Assembly: GCF_001625695.1 (NCBI RefSeq)
Contig: NZ_AUXY01000035.1
Location: forward strand, 62,001-126,000
Reading direction: 5' to 3'
Length of the DNA stretch: 64,000 nucleotides
Source of the DNA: Pseudoalteromonas luteoviolacea H33-S
GTDB lineage: Bacteria; Pseudomonadota; Gammaproteobacteria; Enterobacterales; Alteromonadaceae
The number at the start of each line of letters is the position of its first letter. Position 1 is the stretch's first letter. The notes beneath the pieces were generated by a model. That model ran no database searches. It saw nothing but the letters and a program-made list of their open reading frames with translations, and was not told the DNA's origin. A program made the translations under genes and the position numbers. Shown here in pieces: positions 55,541 to 64,000 of the stretch.

Positions 55541-55987
55541 ATGCCCATCACTATCATGCGAGCGACAAAAAGACATTACCCACAGCTGATCAGCATGTTT
55601 GTTGAACATGCAAAATATGAACAACATACACTTCATATTGATGACCAACTGCAAACTATGGCAACGTTAGATACGCTCCCAGTGGAGCTATTTATAGTTC
55701 AACTTAAACATACCGTCATCGGTTATTTCAGTGTCATACCTCAATTTTCAACATGGGATATGAAAACATACCTTTATCTAGATTGTTTATTTATTCAAGA
55801 CGCCTATCGCGGTAAAGGAGTTGGGAAATATGTAATGTACCATATTTTCGATTTAGCAAAAAAACAAGGGTATCAACAAGTGCAATGGCAAACGCCTAAT
55901 ACTAACCAAAGTGCGATACAGTTTTATTTAGCACAAGGCGCTAAACCCAAAGCTAAACAGCGCTTTTTTTACACCATTGTTGAGTAG
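55541..55987 (+). CDS. GNAT-family N-acetyltransferase
   Basis: 148 residues. The acetyl-CoA loop appears as YRGKGVGKYVMYHIF at about 89-103, with the preceding strand LYLDCLFIQDAYRG. AGGA lies 6 bases before the ATG. The acceptor is unknown. It lies 47 bases after the rhodanese gene on the same strand, probably one transcript. Confidence 0.85.
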   Translation: MPITIMRATKRHYPQLISMFVEHAKYEQHTLHIDDQLQTMATLDTLPVELFIVQLKHTVIGYFSVIPQFSTWDMKTYLYLDCLFIQDAYRGKGVGKYVMYHIFDLAKKQGYQQVQWQTPNTNQSAIQFYLAQGAKPKAKQRFFYTIVE

Positions 55988-56143
55988 TTCAACCCGCAGA
56001 TGCGCCACTCATTAACTTTTTCATAAATTACTAACTTAACCCAAATATACAACCTACTCCCGATATTGTATGAAAAGATAAGCTTGTATCCTCAGATTTA
56101 AAGTAACAACAAATCAATACCCTACAATCTCAAAGGAACACTC

Positions 56144-57286
56144 ATGACCGTAAAACCACTTGCAGCAGCACTGGCCTGTACTTTTATCTCAATGGGTAGT
56201 GTTGCAGCGACTAATATCGCTCAGTTTATTGACAGTCAAGGCAATGCCAATATCAATACCCCGGCCCCTACACCTTATGTATTCAATCAAGTTGATATTG
56301 ACTCGGTAAAAATCACTCAGCAAGGGAGTAAATTTTTTGTCGAAGATGTGGGTATTTATCGAGTCAACTATTCGCTAAGCTGGCGAACATCGGGCGTTGG
56401 AGCATCAGCAAGACGCCAAATCAAAACTTATATTTTAACCAATGGAACTGATATCTCTGCAACCTCCTACGAGTATGCACGCATTGAGAACTACGCTGAG
56501 AATGCCACTAACCAAGGTAACTTTTTACTGGAGTTGAATGCTGGTGACTACATTGAGCTTATTCATACAGCTTCTTCAGAAAATCTCAATGAAGCACTAT
56601 CTAACCCGGGTGAAAGCTGGATCGCGCTAGAGTTTGTAAGCACCCGCGAAGAAAACGGTAAATATCCAAAATCTTGTTTAGAGATAAAGCAAAATTCGCC
56701 TGCAAGCAAAAGCGGTACGTACACTATAGATCCTGATGGTACAAACGGTGAAGCGCACTTTGATGTGTACTGTGATATGGCCACAGAGGGGGGCGGCTGG
56801 ACCATGATCTCCAAGTATTCAGGTATTGGCGGTCAGTGTAGCTACCCAGACTTTAACGCCTGCAACTTAGAAGGCATGTCGCATGCAGGGTTAAGTCAAA
56901 GCGCCAAGTTAAATCACAATGCCATCATCGCACTTGTTGATGGGCGCAGTGACGCGCTTTTCAGAGCAAAAAGCACCTTTGATGATACAGTGATCAAGAG
57001 AGTAGATGGTGGGGACCCATTTTCCACAGTGGCGGTTGGTGACAAATTTGCTTGCCGAGACATTGCTAAATCCAACTGGCACAACTACTCAATTGATGGC
57101 CTAGTTCATTATCCAACACGTTTAACCACTTGGACGACAAATCTAACTTATGTTGGTAAAAGTGACCAAATTATCCAATGTGGTAACGGGATCACCTTTG
57201 AAAGTGAGCGTTTCCCAGCACTACACGCTATTGATGCAGGTTCTACAAGTGCACCTACAGTGCAAGGTGCGTTTTATATCAAATAA
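56144..57286 (+). CDS. Secreted C1q/TNF-like plus fibrinogen-like protein
   Basis: 380 residues with a signal peptide (cut near SVAA/TNIAQ). Residues 30-170 look like a C1q/TNF-type jelly roll (VGIYRVNYSLSWRT, FLLELNAGDYIELIH). Residues about 175-378 match a fibrinogen-related domain start (SGTYTIDPDG, then VYCDMATEGGGWTMISK). Several cysteines could form disulfides. These domains bind sugars or surfaces in animals; a bacterial pairing suggests a secreted adhesin or lectin. Function is inferred only. AAGGA precedes the ATG. Confidence 0.75.
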   Translation: MTVKPLAAALACTFISMGSVAATNIAQFIDSQGNANINTPAPTPYVFNQVDIDSVKITQQGSKFFVEDVGIYRVNYSLSWRTSGVGASARRQIKTYILTNGTDISATSYEYARIENYAENATNQGNFLLELNAGDYIELIHTASSENLNEALSNPGESWIALEFVSTREENGKYPKSCLEIKQNSPASKSGTYTIDPDGTNGEAHFDVYCDMATEGGGWTMISKYSGIGGQCSYPDFNACNLEGMSHAGLSQSAKLNHNAIIALVDGRSDALFRAKSTFDDTVIKRVDGGDPFSTVAVGDKFACRDIAKSNWHNYSIDGLVHYPTRLTTWTTNLTYVGKSDQIIQCGNGITFESERFPALHAIDAGSTSAPTVQGAFYIK

Positions 57287-57650
57287 GTATAAATAAGGTC
57301 AGGCTAGCACCTGACCTACTCTGGACTCAAAACACGCATTCAGATGACAACAATGCCAGCCACGCATAGAAGGAATCATCAGCAATATTGTCCTTCCTAT
57401 ATTTTTATATGCTCAGTTAAGTTTAATTTTGGCCTATTAAATTAAAATCGCCTGCCCGAGCATCAGAATAAAAACACGTCAACATGTGCAAATCACGAGC
57501 AAATTAGCACTCAACCGGCTCAATTTTGCTGTGTTTTTGAGCCCTATTATCACTAAGCAACCTAAATCCGCACTTAAAAATTGAGTTTAAATAGACAAAT
57601 ATCAGACTGACCACAATACTCAAATTGTCATCAAAGTTATATAAGCGACT
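57287..57650. other. Intergenic region with two hairpins
   Basis: 364 bases. AGGTCAGG/CCTGACCT at 57296-57317 is probably the end of the previous transcript, though without a T-tract. GGCTCAA/TTGAGCC at 57517-57543 has a 13-base loop and an unknown role. No gene is seen. Confidence 0.45.
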
Positions 57651-58499
57651 ATGAAACAAGCTAGGTCATTCTTCTGTTTACTCGTTGGCATCCTCAGCCA
57701 CACCTTGTATGCCAACACCGTGGAGCACAAGCTGATTGTGTCAATGCATCCACTTGAGCCTTTTGTCTATATTGAAAATGGCAAAGTCACCTCTGGTTTT
57801 GTCGCAGACATCTACAACCAAATGGCTAGTCGCCTGTCTCATTACCAACCTGTGCAAGTCAGCTCCTTTGCCCGAGGTTTAAACATATTAAAGCTACCTC
57901 CAAAAAGAGTTATGTCACCTTCTGGTAAAGTCACCTTGTACCATAGAGCGCATCTTATCGTCGCAAAGACGACTGAACGGCTCCCCGCCTTTAAATGGGT
58001 GGGGCCTTTTTTATATGACGGCTCTGTTTTATACAAACGCTCAAGCGATAAAAGAGAGTTTAAGCAGTTGGGAGACATTCGCCGTCATCAAGCAACCTGT
58101 GTCTCACAACGTAAAGTCGCGGACACAGAGATATACAAAAAATATCAGATACCATACCATGAAACGGACAGCCAACTTGAAGCTATTCAATTACTTCTTC
58201 AGCCCAGAAGCCGCTTTGATTGTACAATTATTTCACTGATGAATACCCGAGAGATACTTGCTTCTTCTGGCTACTCACTCGATGCCTTAACCCCCATGTC
58301 TATTCAGCTATCCCCGCATGGCGTGTATATGGCTTTTTCTGCGCAAACGCCAGATACAATTGTCAACAAATGGCAATCTGCACTCGGTGAATTGGACTCA
58401 CAAGGCCTCAGACTCACCTATATTCAAAAGTACGTGCCTTTTTATACACAAGAACTCGAACTCATGTTACGAGGTGCATTGGATAGTCAAAATCAGTAA
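57651..58499 (+). CDS. Periplasmic solute-binding protein family 3, orphan
   Basis: 282 residues with a signal peptide (cut near LYA/NTVEH). Type-2 periplasmic-binding fold: LIVSMHPLEPFVYIENGKVT opening and the second-lobe GDIRRHQATCVSQRKVA. Amino-acid-binding proteins of this group usually feed an ABC transporter, but no permease or ATPase is adjacent, so it may be a sensor-type or orphan binding protein. Two cysteines, C148 and another near 187, may pair. Confidence 0.82.
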   Translation: MKQARSFFCLLVGILSHTLYANTVEHKLIVSMHPLEPFVYIENGKVTSGFVADIYNQMASRLSHYQPVQVSSFARGLNILKLPPKRVMSPSGKVTLYHRAHLIVAKTTERLPAFKWVGPFLYDGSVLYKRSSDKREFKQLGDIRRHQATCVSQRKVADTEIYKKYQIPYHETDSQLEAIQLLLQPRSRFDCTIISLMNTREILASSGYSLDALTPMSIQLSPHGVYMAFSAQTPDTIVNKWQSALGELDSQGLRLTYIQKYVPFYTQELELMLRGALDSQNQ

Positions 58500-58782
58500 A
58501 ACCCATGACTCAGCACTTCGATTGCATCAAAATGGTCCCAAATTAATTACAACTAAAACTATTTAGCTTTCTAAATATATAAAAGTCATTACTATCTCAA
58601 TACATACCTTACCAAGCTAAGAAAAAATATTTACCAAACAGCTCAAAAAAAGCTGCCTGTTTGCTTGATTCCTTAGCAATTTATAACGCTGCTTTAATTA
58701 TCCCCCCCAAAAAGTTACAATACAAAATATTAGAACTCTAACTAAATAGATTCCTGTATATAAAACAGGCATAGAGGGTTAT

Positions 58783-59613
58783 ATGCAAACTTATGAGGCA
58801 ACACCATTATTGCCGAATGACAAGCAACATAAATTGCTTGCAATGGAAATCCAGACTCAACACCTTTGTGATAACACACTCCATCATATAGAGAATACTG
58901 CAAATCAAAACCACAACACCAAAGTGCTGCTACAAGTGAAAGAATCAAACTCACTTGCCTTAATGTCGAATGGGTATCAAATTGAGGCAACCATCCCCAA
59001 ATTATATAGTAATGAGGATGCAATTTTTGCTGCTAAGTATTTAGATAATAAACGAAAAGTAGAGAAAAACAGCGATTTATACGATGAAATCCTTGAGCAC
59101 GTGATTAGTAACACCGATAACTTTGAAACCACAAAGCACAATACCTCAATGGCACGGCTAGCAAATCGTTCTGATGCTAGAGGCATTGCCAAGCTCTTCG
59201 CAAACGATGATACGCTTTATTCGCACTGGCAAGAAGATGAACCGAAAATTAAAGCGAGTATGCAAGGCGAACATGAATACGTTGTCATTGACTACTTGGA
59301 TAACATAGTTGCCGCAGTCAACATCAAGCATGACGCCAATACAAAAAGCTGCTTTTTGCAAGATCTTTCTGTTGCCTCTTTTGTTCAAAATCAAGGGATG
59401 GCGACCACTTTAATCGACTTTGTACTTCATCGTCTTCTTCGTACCGAAGTAGAGACAATACACTGCCAATGCATCGCAGATGATTATGCAATGAATAAAG
59501 TGTTAGCGCGCCATGAATTTAATTTTGGTGGACGCCTTACTAACCAAGTTATTGTTCAAGACCAGCTACACTCAGTAAACATGTGGTCTAAGAAGTTATC
59601 AAAGGATCGTTGA
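58783..59613 (+). CDS. GNAT-family acetyltransferase with N-terminal extension
   Basis: 276 residues. The C-terminal half (about 125-276) is a GNAT domain: ARLANRSDARGIAKLF starts it, and the acetyl-CoA loop is VQNQGMATTLIDFVL. The N-terminal ~120 residues are unassigned and polar. No signal peptide. GAGGG is near the ATG. The acceptor is unknown. It lies about 80 bases before the BCCT transporter and could share its transcript. Confidence 0.78.
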   Translation: MQTYEATPLLPNDKQHKLLAMEIQTQHLCDNTLHHIENTANQNHNTKVLLQVKESNSLALMSNGYQIEATIPKLYSNEDAIFAAKYLDNKRKVEKNSDLYDEILEHVISNTDNFETTKHNTSMARLANRSDARGIAKLFANDDTLYSHWQEDEPKIKASMQGEHEYVVIDYLDNIVAAVNIKHDANTKSCFLQDLSVASFVQNQGMATTLIDFVLHRLLRTEVETIHCQCIADDYAMNKVLARHEFNFGGRLTNQVIVQDQLHSVNMWSKKLSKDR

Positions 59614-59695
59614 TTCGGCTATCTCAATGACAGATAATTTATTTCCAAACTTAGCCAAGCAAAATAATTTGTAGTCTAATCAATAGAGTCTCACT

Positions 59696-61648
59696 ATGAA
59701 AAAAGACAACACCTCTCTAAATCTCCCCGTTTTTTACAGCGCATCAGCGATTGTATTGGCGTTGGTGATTTTTGCCGTGATCAGCCCTACAACAGCCTCA
59801 TCACTCTTCTCTGTTACTCAATCAGCCATCACCCAAAATGGCAGTTGGTTTTATGTCTTAACCGTCGCCATCATATTAGGCTTAGTCGTGTATTTAAGCA
59901 TGTCACGTTTTGGTGAAATTAAATTAGGACCCGATCACTCAGATCCCGATTATAGTTTTTCGACTTGGCTTGCTATGTTATTTGCCGCTGGTATGGGCAT
60001 AGGTTTGATGTTTTTTGGTGTCGCGGAGCCCGTGATGCATTTTGTCTCGCCGCCGTCTGCAGACACAGGCTCAGTTGAAGCCATCAAAGAAGCCATGCGG
60101 ATCACCTTTTTCCACTGGGGTTTCCACGCATGGGCCATCTACGCCATTGTGGCGATGATTTTGGCTTATTTTAGTTATCGACATAAATTACCACTGACAT
60201 TGCGCTCAGCGCTTTACCCGATTATTGGTGACAAGATTCATGGTTGGATAGGCCATACAGTGGATGTTTTTGCCGTTGTCGGTACTGTATTTGGTGTCGC
60301 AACCTCTTTAGGTTTGGGCGCTGCACAGGTCAACTCTGGGCTAGCTTACTTGTTCTCTTTTGATGTCTCGGTACAAAACCAAGTCATTATTATGATCACC
60401 ATTACTGCGCTGGCCTCTATCTCCGTGGCGACGGGGTTAGACAAAGGCATTAAAATTTTATCGCAGACCAATATGATACTCGCTGTAGTACTGTTAGCCC
60501 TGATCTTCTTTATTGGCCCAAGTGTGTTTTTACTGCAAGCATATGTACAAAATGTCGGTGATTATTTATCGGATATTGTATCTACCACCTTCAACTTATT
60601 CGCGTATGAGAAAAAAGATTGGATTGGCGGCTGGACTATTTTTTATTGGGGTTGGTGGCTTGCTTGGGCACCTTTTGTAGGCCTCTTTATTGCCCGTATA
60701 TCAAAGGGCCGTACTATTCGAGAGTTTGTCATTGGCGTCACCTGTATTCCGACCGCATTCACCTTATTGTGGATGACCATTTTTGGTAACTCGGCACTGG
60801 CAATGATTTTTGAGCAAGGCATGACAGGGATCTCAGACATGGTCAGCAGCAACTCTGCCGTTGCCCTGTTTGTATTTTTAGAAAATTTCCCTCTGTCTGA
60901 GTTTTTAATCGGCCTATCTATCATCATGATTGTGGTATTTTTTGTCACCTCTTGTGATTCAGGTGCCATGGTTATCGACATGCTGTGCTCAAACGGCAGC
61001 AATAACACCCCGCTTTGGCAACGATTATTTTGGTCGATTGGGGTCGGGGTTGTCGCAGCTGCGCTGAGCTTAGCTGGTGGACTTGATGCACTGCAAACAC
61101 TGACCATCGTCAGTGCTCTGCCATTCTCAGTGGTGTTGCTCGTCGCCTGTTATGGTCTCATTCGCGCACTGCGTATTGACGATGCCAAACGCAGTACACA
61201 CACCATGCCGATGACGTTTGACAACCAAGTTAATGATGAGCAAACGTGGCAAGAGAGCCTTGCGCTGCTTATCGCGACGCCTGCTAAAGGTAAAGTTGAT
61301 AAATTTATCTTAAAAGAGGTGAAGCCTGCGCTGAAAAAAATCAGGGCTGAATTTGAAAGCAACCAAGTCGAGGCTGAAGTCAAAGTAAATAACGCTGCGG
61401 TTATTCTTACGGTTCATCACGGTGACGAGCACGACTTCATTTATGGTGTGTATAAAAGTGAAGCACTGCAACCAGATTTTACGCAAAGTGATGTCACAGA
61501 CAGTGACTCGTATTATCGCGCCGAAGTGTACCTCAGTGAAGGCGGTCAAAACTATGACATCATGGGGTGGTCTGAAAGCGCCATCATCAGCGATGTCTTA
61601 GCGCAATATCAAAAGCACCTTCACTTCTTAAATGTGCTGCGCGAGTAG
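59696..61648 (+). CDS. BCCT-family transporter (betaine/choline/carnitine type)
   Basis: 650 residues with 12 membrane helices and a long cytoplasmic C-terminus of about 145 residues as in BetT. The signature GWWLAWAPFVGLFIARISKGRT and MGIGLMFFGVAEPVMHF are clear. It imports a quaternary-amine compound, for osmoprotection or as a nutrient. No betaine synthesis genes are adjacent. A MarR gene follows head-on, only 5 bases away. Confidence 0.93.
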   Translation: MKKDNTSLNLPVFYSASAIVLALVIFAVISPTTASSLFSVTQSAITQNGSWFYVLTVAIILGLVVYLSMSRFGEIKLGPDHSDPDYSFSTWLAMLFAAGMGIGLMFFGVAEPVMHFVSPPSADTGSVEAIKEAMRITFFHWGFHAWAIYAIVAMILAYFSYRHKLPLTLRSALYPIIGDKIHGWIGHTVDVFAVVGTVFGVATSLGLGAAQVNSGLAYLFSFDVSVQNQVIIMITITALASISVATGLDKGIKILSQTNMILAVVLLALIFFIGPSVFLLQAYVQNVGDYLSDIVSTTFNLFAYEKKDWIGGWTIFYWGWWLAWAPFVGLFIARISKGRTIREFVIGVTCIPTAFTLLWMTIFGNSALAMIFEQGMTGISDMVSSNSAVALFVFLENFPLSEFLIGLSIIMIVVFFVTSCDSGAMVIDMLCSNGSNNTPLWQRLFWSIGVGVVAAALSLAGGLDALQTLTIVSALPFSVVLLVACYGLIRALRIDDAKRSTHTMPMTFDNQVNDEQTWQESLALLIATPAKGKVDKFILKEVKPALKKIRAEFESNQVEAEVKVNNAAVILTVHHGDEHDFIYGVYKSEALQPDFTQSDVTDSDSYYRAEVYLSEGGQNYDIMGWSESAIISDVLAQYQKHLHFLNVLRE

Positions 61649-61653
61649 CGCGG

Positions 61654-62139
61654 TTACTTTCCGGATTCGGTTTGGTTCATCGGTGCTATCTCAAGCACCG
61701 GTGCCGCATCAAGTTCATTTGCATCCATCATGGTGGCGATCCGCTGCATAGACGAGAGCAGCAAGGATTGCTCCCACTCTTCTAATTCACAAAATTTTTG
61801 TATAAAGTGTTCTTGTAATGGCTGCGGTGCATCAATTAATAAATTCTTCCCTTGTGGAGACAAAAACAAACTCACACGACGTTTATCTTGTGCGCTGCGT
61901 ACTCGCTCGACCAAACCTCGGCTCTCCAAACGATCAAGTATGTTGGTCACCGTCGCGGCACTTAAATTGACATGCTTCGCAATTTGGCTAGCCGTTACGC
62001 CTTTTACACGCGCAATCTCTTGCATAATTAACAGTTGTGGGCCAGTCAGCCCCGATGACTTATTAAGTTGCTTTGAATGCAAGTCAATGGCGCGGATCAC
62101 CTTTCTAATTGAGACTAATAGTTCTTCGTACTTTTCCAT
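61654..62139 (-). CDS. MarR-family regulator
   Basis: 161 residues. A winged helix-turn-helix at about 35-100 (VTASQIAKHVNLSAATVTNI, then DKRRVSLFLSPQGK wing) marks the family. It is convergent with the BCCT gene, which might imply that it regulates the transporter or unrelated genes. A 5-5-5 inverted repeat (62184-62198) in its own upstream region may be an autoregulatory site. Confidence 0.92.
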   Translation of the reverse strand: MEKYEELLVSIRKVIRAIDLHSKQLNKSSGLTGPQLLIMQEIARVKGVTASQIAKHVNLSAATVTNILDRLESRGLVERVRSAQDKRRVSLFLSPQGKNLLIDAPQPLQEHFIQKFCELEEWEQSLLLSSMQRIATMMDANELDAAPVLEIAPMNQTESGK

Positions 62140-62183
62140 TTATTAACGCTACCGAACAATACCAATTTGGCCAGTATAATCGC

Positions 62184-62198
62184 TTCAGTGGCGCTGAA
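62184..62198. promoter_or_regulatory. Possible MarR operator
   Basis: TTCAG-TGGCG-CTGAA, an inverted repeat about 45 bases upstream of the MarR ATG. The position suits autoregulation; no other copy was seen. Confidence 0.35.
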
Positions 62199-62310
62199 CC
62201 ACAATAAATCACAATAAGTATCAACAGCCCAACGACAACAAACGCGCGACAATACTCAAGCCAAGTTAATATAAAATATCTGCATTTAAAGATAACGGCT
62301 AATGGCTAAG

Positions 62311-62952
62311 TTAATAACCCGCCGTAAAAACTTTCCCCACATACGTCGCCGACTCTGCCTCATTAATTAGCGCAATTGCAAAGTCTTGCCATGAAATATG
62401 CGACTTGCCCGTCTCATCAACCAATAACTCGCCCTCACTGACTCTAAACTGTTCGGTACGAGCGCCTTCACCTATCAATGCCGAAGGGCTCGCATAACTC
62501 CAATTCTGATTCTCATGTGTTTCACAATGTTGATATTGCTCAAAACAGGCTTGAGCGATGTCTTTCCATGCGGGAGGTACCAGCGAAATATCGTTTAAAA
62601 CCAGACCACCGTTCGAGTTGGGAACCGTCAAACAAGCCGCACCACCAACGAGTAATAAACGTGTGCGTGTCTCACGTAAGCCTGTCAGTAAAGACTCAGC
62701 AATATCGACCAGTTGCTTTTCCTGCCCCGCCGTTGGCCTGGTTGCACTAATCACCAAATCTTGCTCTTTACTCAAGCGGATCACATCTTGTACGTCATTT
62801 ACATCACCCACTTGCGCATAGGCTTCAGCAGGTAGCTTTGACACTTTACGTATGTCTCGCGTTACTGCCGTCACTTGATGTCCACGTGCAATTGCTTCAT
62901 TGACGACCGCCTGACCTATATTACCTGTGGCTCCAAATACTGTGATACGCAT
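62311..62952 (-). CDS. NAD(P)H-binding atypical SDR (NmrA/YwnB-like)
   Basis: 213 residues. The GATGNIGQAVVNEAI motif at residues 8-22 binds NAD(P); the rest follows the atypical SDR-a5/YwnB form without a clear YxxxK. Probably an oxidoreductase or redox sensor. AAGGAG precedes the ATG. It is divergent from the arylamine N-acetyltransferase gene; twin palindromes lie between them. Confidence 0.88.
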   Translation of the reverse strand: MRITVFGATGNIGQAVVNEAIARGHQVTAVTRDIRKVSKLPAEAYAQVGDVNDVQDVIRLSKEQDLVISATRPTAGQEKQLVDIAESLLTGLRETRTRLLLVGGAACLTVPNSNGGLVLNDISLVPPAWKDIAQACFEQYQHCETHENQNWSYASPSALIGEGARTEQFRVSEGELLVDETGKSHISWQDFAIALINEAESATYVGKVFTAGY

Positions 62953-63022
62953 GTACTTCTCCTTTCAATTTGTATGCTTAAGAAACACCTCCACTTTAAA
63001 AGTATTTTCAATCGCAGGAATT

Positions 63023-63076
63023 AACCTAGGTTTATTTCTGTAAAAAATAAAAATTTTAAATGAATAAACCTAGGTT
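63023..63076. promoter_or_regulatory. Twin palindromic operators in the SDR/NAT divergent gap
   Basis: AACCTAGGTT, a 10-base perfect palindrome, occurs at 63023-63032 and 63067-63076. Counting flanks, a 14-base inverted repeat (AACCTAGGTTTATT/AATAAACCTAGGTT) frames the gap. Centres are 44 bases apart, about four helical turns, which suits cooperative binding. Confidence 0.7.
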
Positions 63077-63137
63077 CATTACAACCTACCTGCTCACGAT
63101 TAAGCTAGGCACTCAATGAAAACAAGGAGTAAACACC

Positions 63138-63956
63138 ATGACTGACATGCAAATCGTAGACAACTACTTAGCTGATTTAGCACTTACTGAGCATCCACTT
63201 GACGCGGATTTTTTAGCGCAGCTACAAAGCCGCCATGTGGCCAAACATACATTCAACAGTGTATCAGCAGTGTTAAAACACCCCTTGCCTTTGGAGGTCG
63301 ACCATCTATTCACTAAAATCATCCAAAAGCAATTTGGTGGATATTGTTTCGAGCATAACAAGCTGGTTTTTCATGTCCTGAAAAATTTAGGTTTTGAGGT
63401 AAAACTGCTGCTCGCCAAGGTGGTATACAACCGAGATGTAGAAGTGCCAAGAACTCACAGAGCAACGCTCGTTACATATCAAGGTACACAGTATTTACTC
63501 GATGTTGGCTTTGGACCGCAAGGAGCAATATTCCCGCTTAAGCTGATGTTAGATGTGCCACAGCTACAAGGGCACATGACCTATCGCATAAGTCAAAATA
63601 AAGCCCAAGAGTACTGCTTTGATGTATTAAAAAATGGGGAATATTTCACACTCTACACTTTTGATCTCAACCACTATAGCGAAGCAGACTGTGAACTCAG
63701 TCACTTTTACTCTCACAAGCATCCCAATGCTGCTTTTGTAAACAACTTGGTAGTCAGTAAAAAAACGCTTGATGAAACACATTCGCTGAGAAATGGTGAA
63801 TATCACCATATTACAGCCAGCCACACAGACATCACTGAAATTGATAGTACCGAGCAGCTCCACCAGCTACTTACTGGTGTGTTTTCGCTCAATATTGATG
63901 ACGCAATCTCCGCCTATTTGTTTAGCAAGTTTGCAAAACCTTCACACCTAAGCTGA
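63138..63956 (+). CDS. nat: Arylamine N-acetyltransferase
   Basis: 272 residues. The cysteine-protease-like triad is C70 (FGGYCFEHN), H107 (PRTHRATL) and D122 (LLDVGFGP), at nearly the same positions as in the Salmonella enzyme (C69, H107, D122). Transfers acetyl from acetyl-CoA to arylamines and hydrazines. The usual RGG before the cysteine is QFGG here. AAGGAG precedes the ATG. Probably controlled through the twin operators upstream. Confidence 0.92.
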   Translation: MTDMQIVDNYLADLALTEHPLDADFLAQLQSRHVAKHTFNSVSAVLKHPLPLEVDHLFTKIIQKQFGGYCFEHNKLVFHVLKNLGFEVKLLLAKVVYNRDVEVPRTHRATLVTYQGTQYLLDVGFGPQGAIFPLKLMLDVPQLQGHMTYRISQNKAQEYCFDVLKNGEYFTLYTFDLNHYSEADCELSHFYSHKHPNAAFVNNLVVSKKTLDETHSLRNGEYHHITASHTDITEIDSTEQLHQLLTGVFSLNIDDAISAYLFSKFAKPSHLS

Positions 63957-63978
63957 TCCCTTTACTGAGGTGGAAATT

Positions 63979-64000
63979 ATGAATCACACACTCGCCCAGC
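63979..64000 (+). CDS. Start of a gene cut by the window end
   Basis: ATG at 63979 with GAGGTGG about 7 bases upstream, giving MNHTLAQ before the window ends. It is 22 bases after the nat stop and likely co-transcribed. Product unknown. Confidence 0.45.

Overview
The window looks like a piece of a Pseudoalteromonas (Gammaproteobacteria, Alteromonadales) chromosome. The base composition is moderately AT-rich. The housekeeping genes (rlmN-ndk, trhP-yfhL, prlC, rsmJ, gor) are typical of the class. The secreted enzymes closely resemble proteins known from marine Pseudoalteromonas: a LasA/pseudoalterin-type M23 peptidase, a subtilase with the domain order of deseasin MCP-01, and a subtilase with two PPC domains. 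The genus assignment is inferred from protein resemblance, not from a marker-gene search.

Layout. 1-3.4 kb: rlmN (cut by the window edge) and ndk on the minus strand, then the tRNA-hydroxylation gene trhP with a ferredoxin. 3.6-12.1 kb: a secretion and biofilm block with the LasA-like peptidase, a CsgD-like regulator, a curli operon on the minus strand (a 510-residue curlin with about 20 repeats, then csgE, csgF, csgG), and a multidomain subtilase. 12.1-24.1 kb: regulation and redox genes, namely a flavin reductase, an ECF-like sigma factor fused to a membrane domain, a Cache-PAS histidine kinase, a LysR regulator with a secreted DJ-1 protein and an SDR that share an operator-like sequence, and a hybrid kinase translationally coupled to a di-heme cytochrome c peroxidase. 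24.1-28.3 kb: a gene-poor, AT-rich plasticity region with a decayed gene, one or two small ORFs, a 40-bp tandem duplication and an orphan ParB-like protein.

28.5-36.5 kb: a complete iron-acquisition module, fecI-fecR-siderophore receptor, two small membrane proteins, a PepSY membrane protein and tonB-exbB-exbD. Surface signalling from the receptor's STN domain through FecR to FecI should switch on the receptor. The PepSY protein and its small partners probably release iron in the periplasm. No siderophore synthesis genes are visible, so uptake of foreign siderophores is plausible. 36.8-42.4 kb: a PhoD-type phosphatase, two envelope proteins of unknown role, a repeat-bearing intergenic stretch and a YhiN/BaiN-type flavoprotein.

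42.8-53.9 kb: the second subtilase, a chemoreceptor, rsmJ and prlC (neighbours in E. coli too, here separated by an unusual response regulator), glutathione reductase and a secreted alpha/beta hydrolase. 53.9-64 kb: small accessory genes, including a LysR/rhodanese divergent pair with a clear LysR-type box, a secreted C1q-like plus fibrinogen-like protein, an orphan solute-binding protein, two GNAT acetyltransferases, a BCCT transporter with a convergent MarR gene, and a divergent SDR/arylamine N-acetyltransferase pair with twin palindromic operators.

The least explained features are the 24-28 kb region, the sigma-membrane fusion, the kinase-cytochrome pair, the oversized curlin and several operator or hairpin arrangements. 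No CRISPR array, rRNA, tRNA or complete insertion sequence was recognised.
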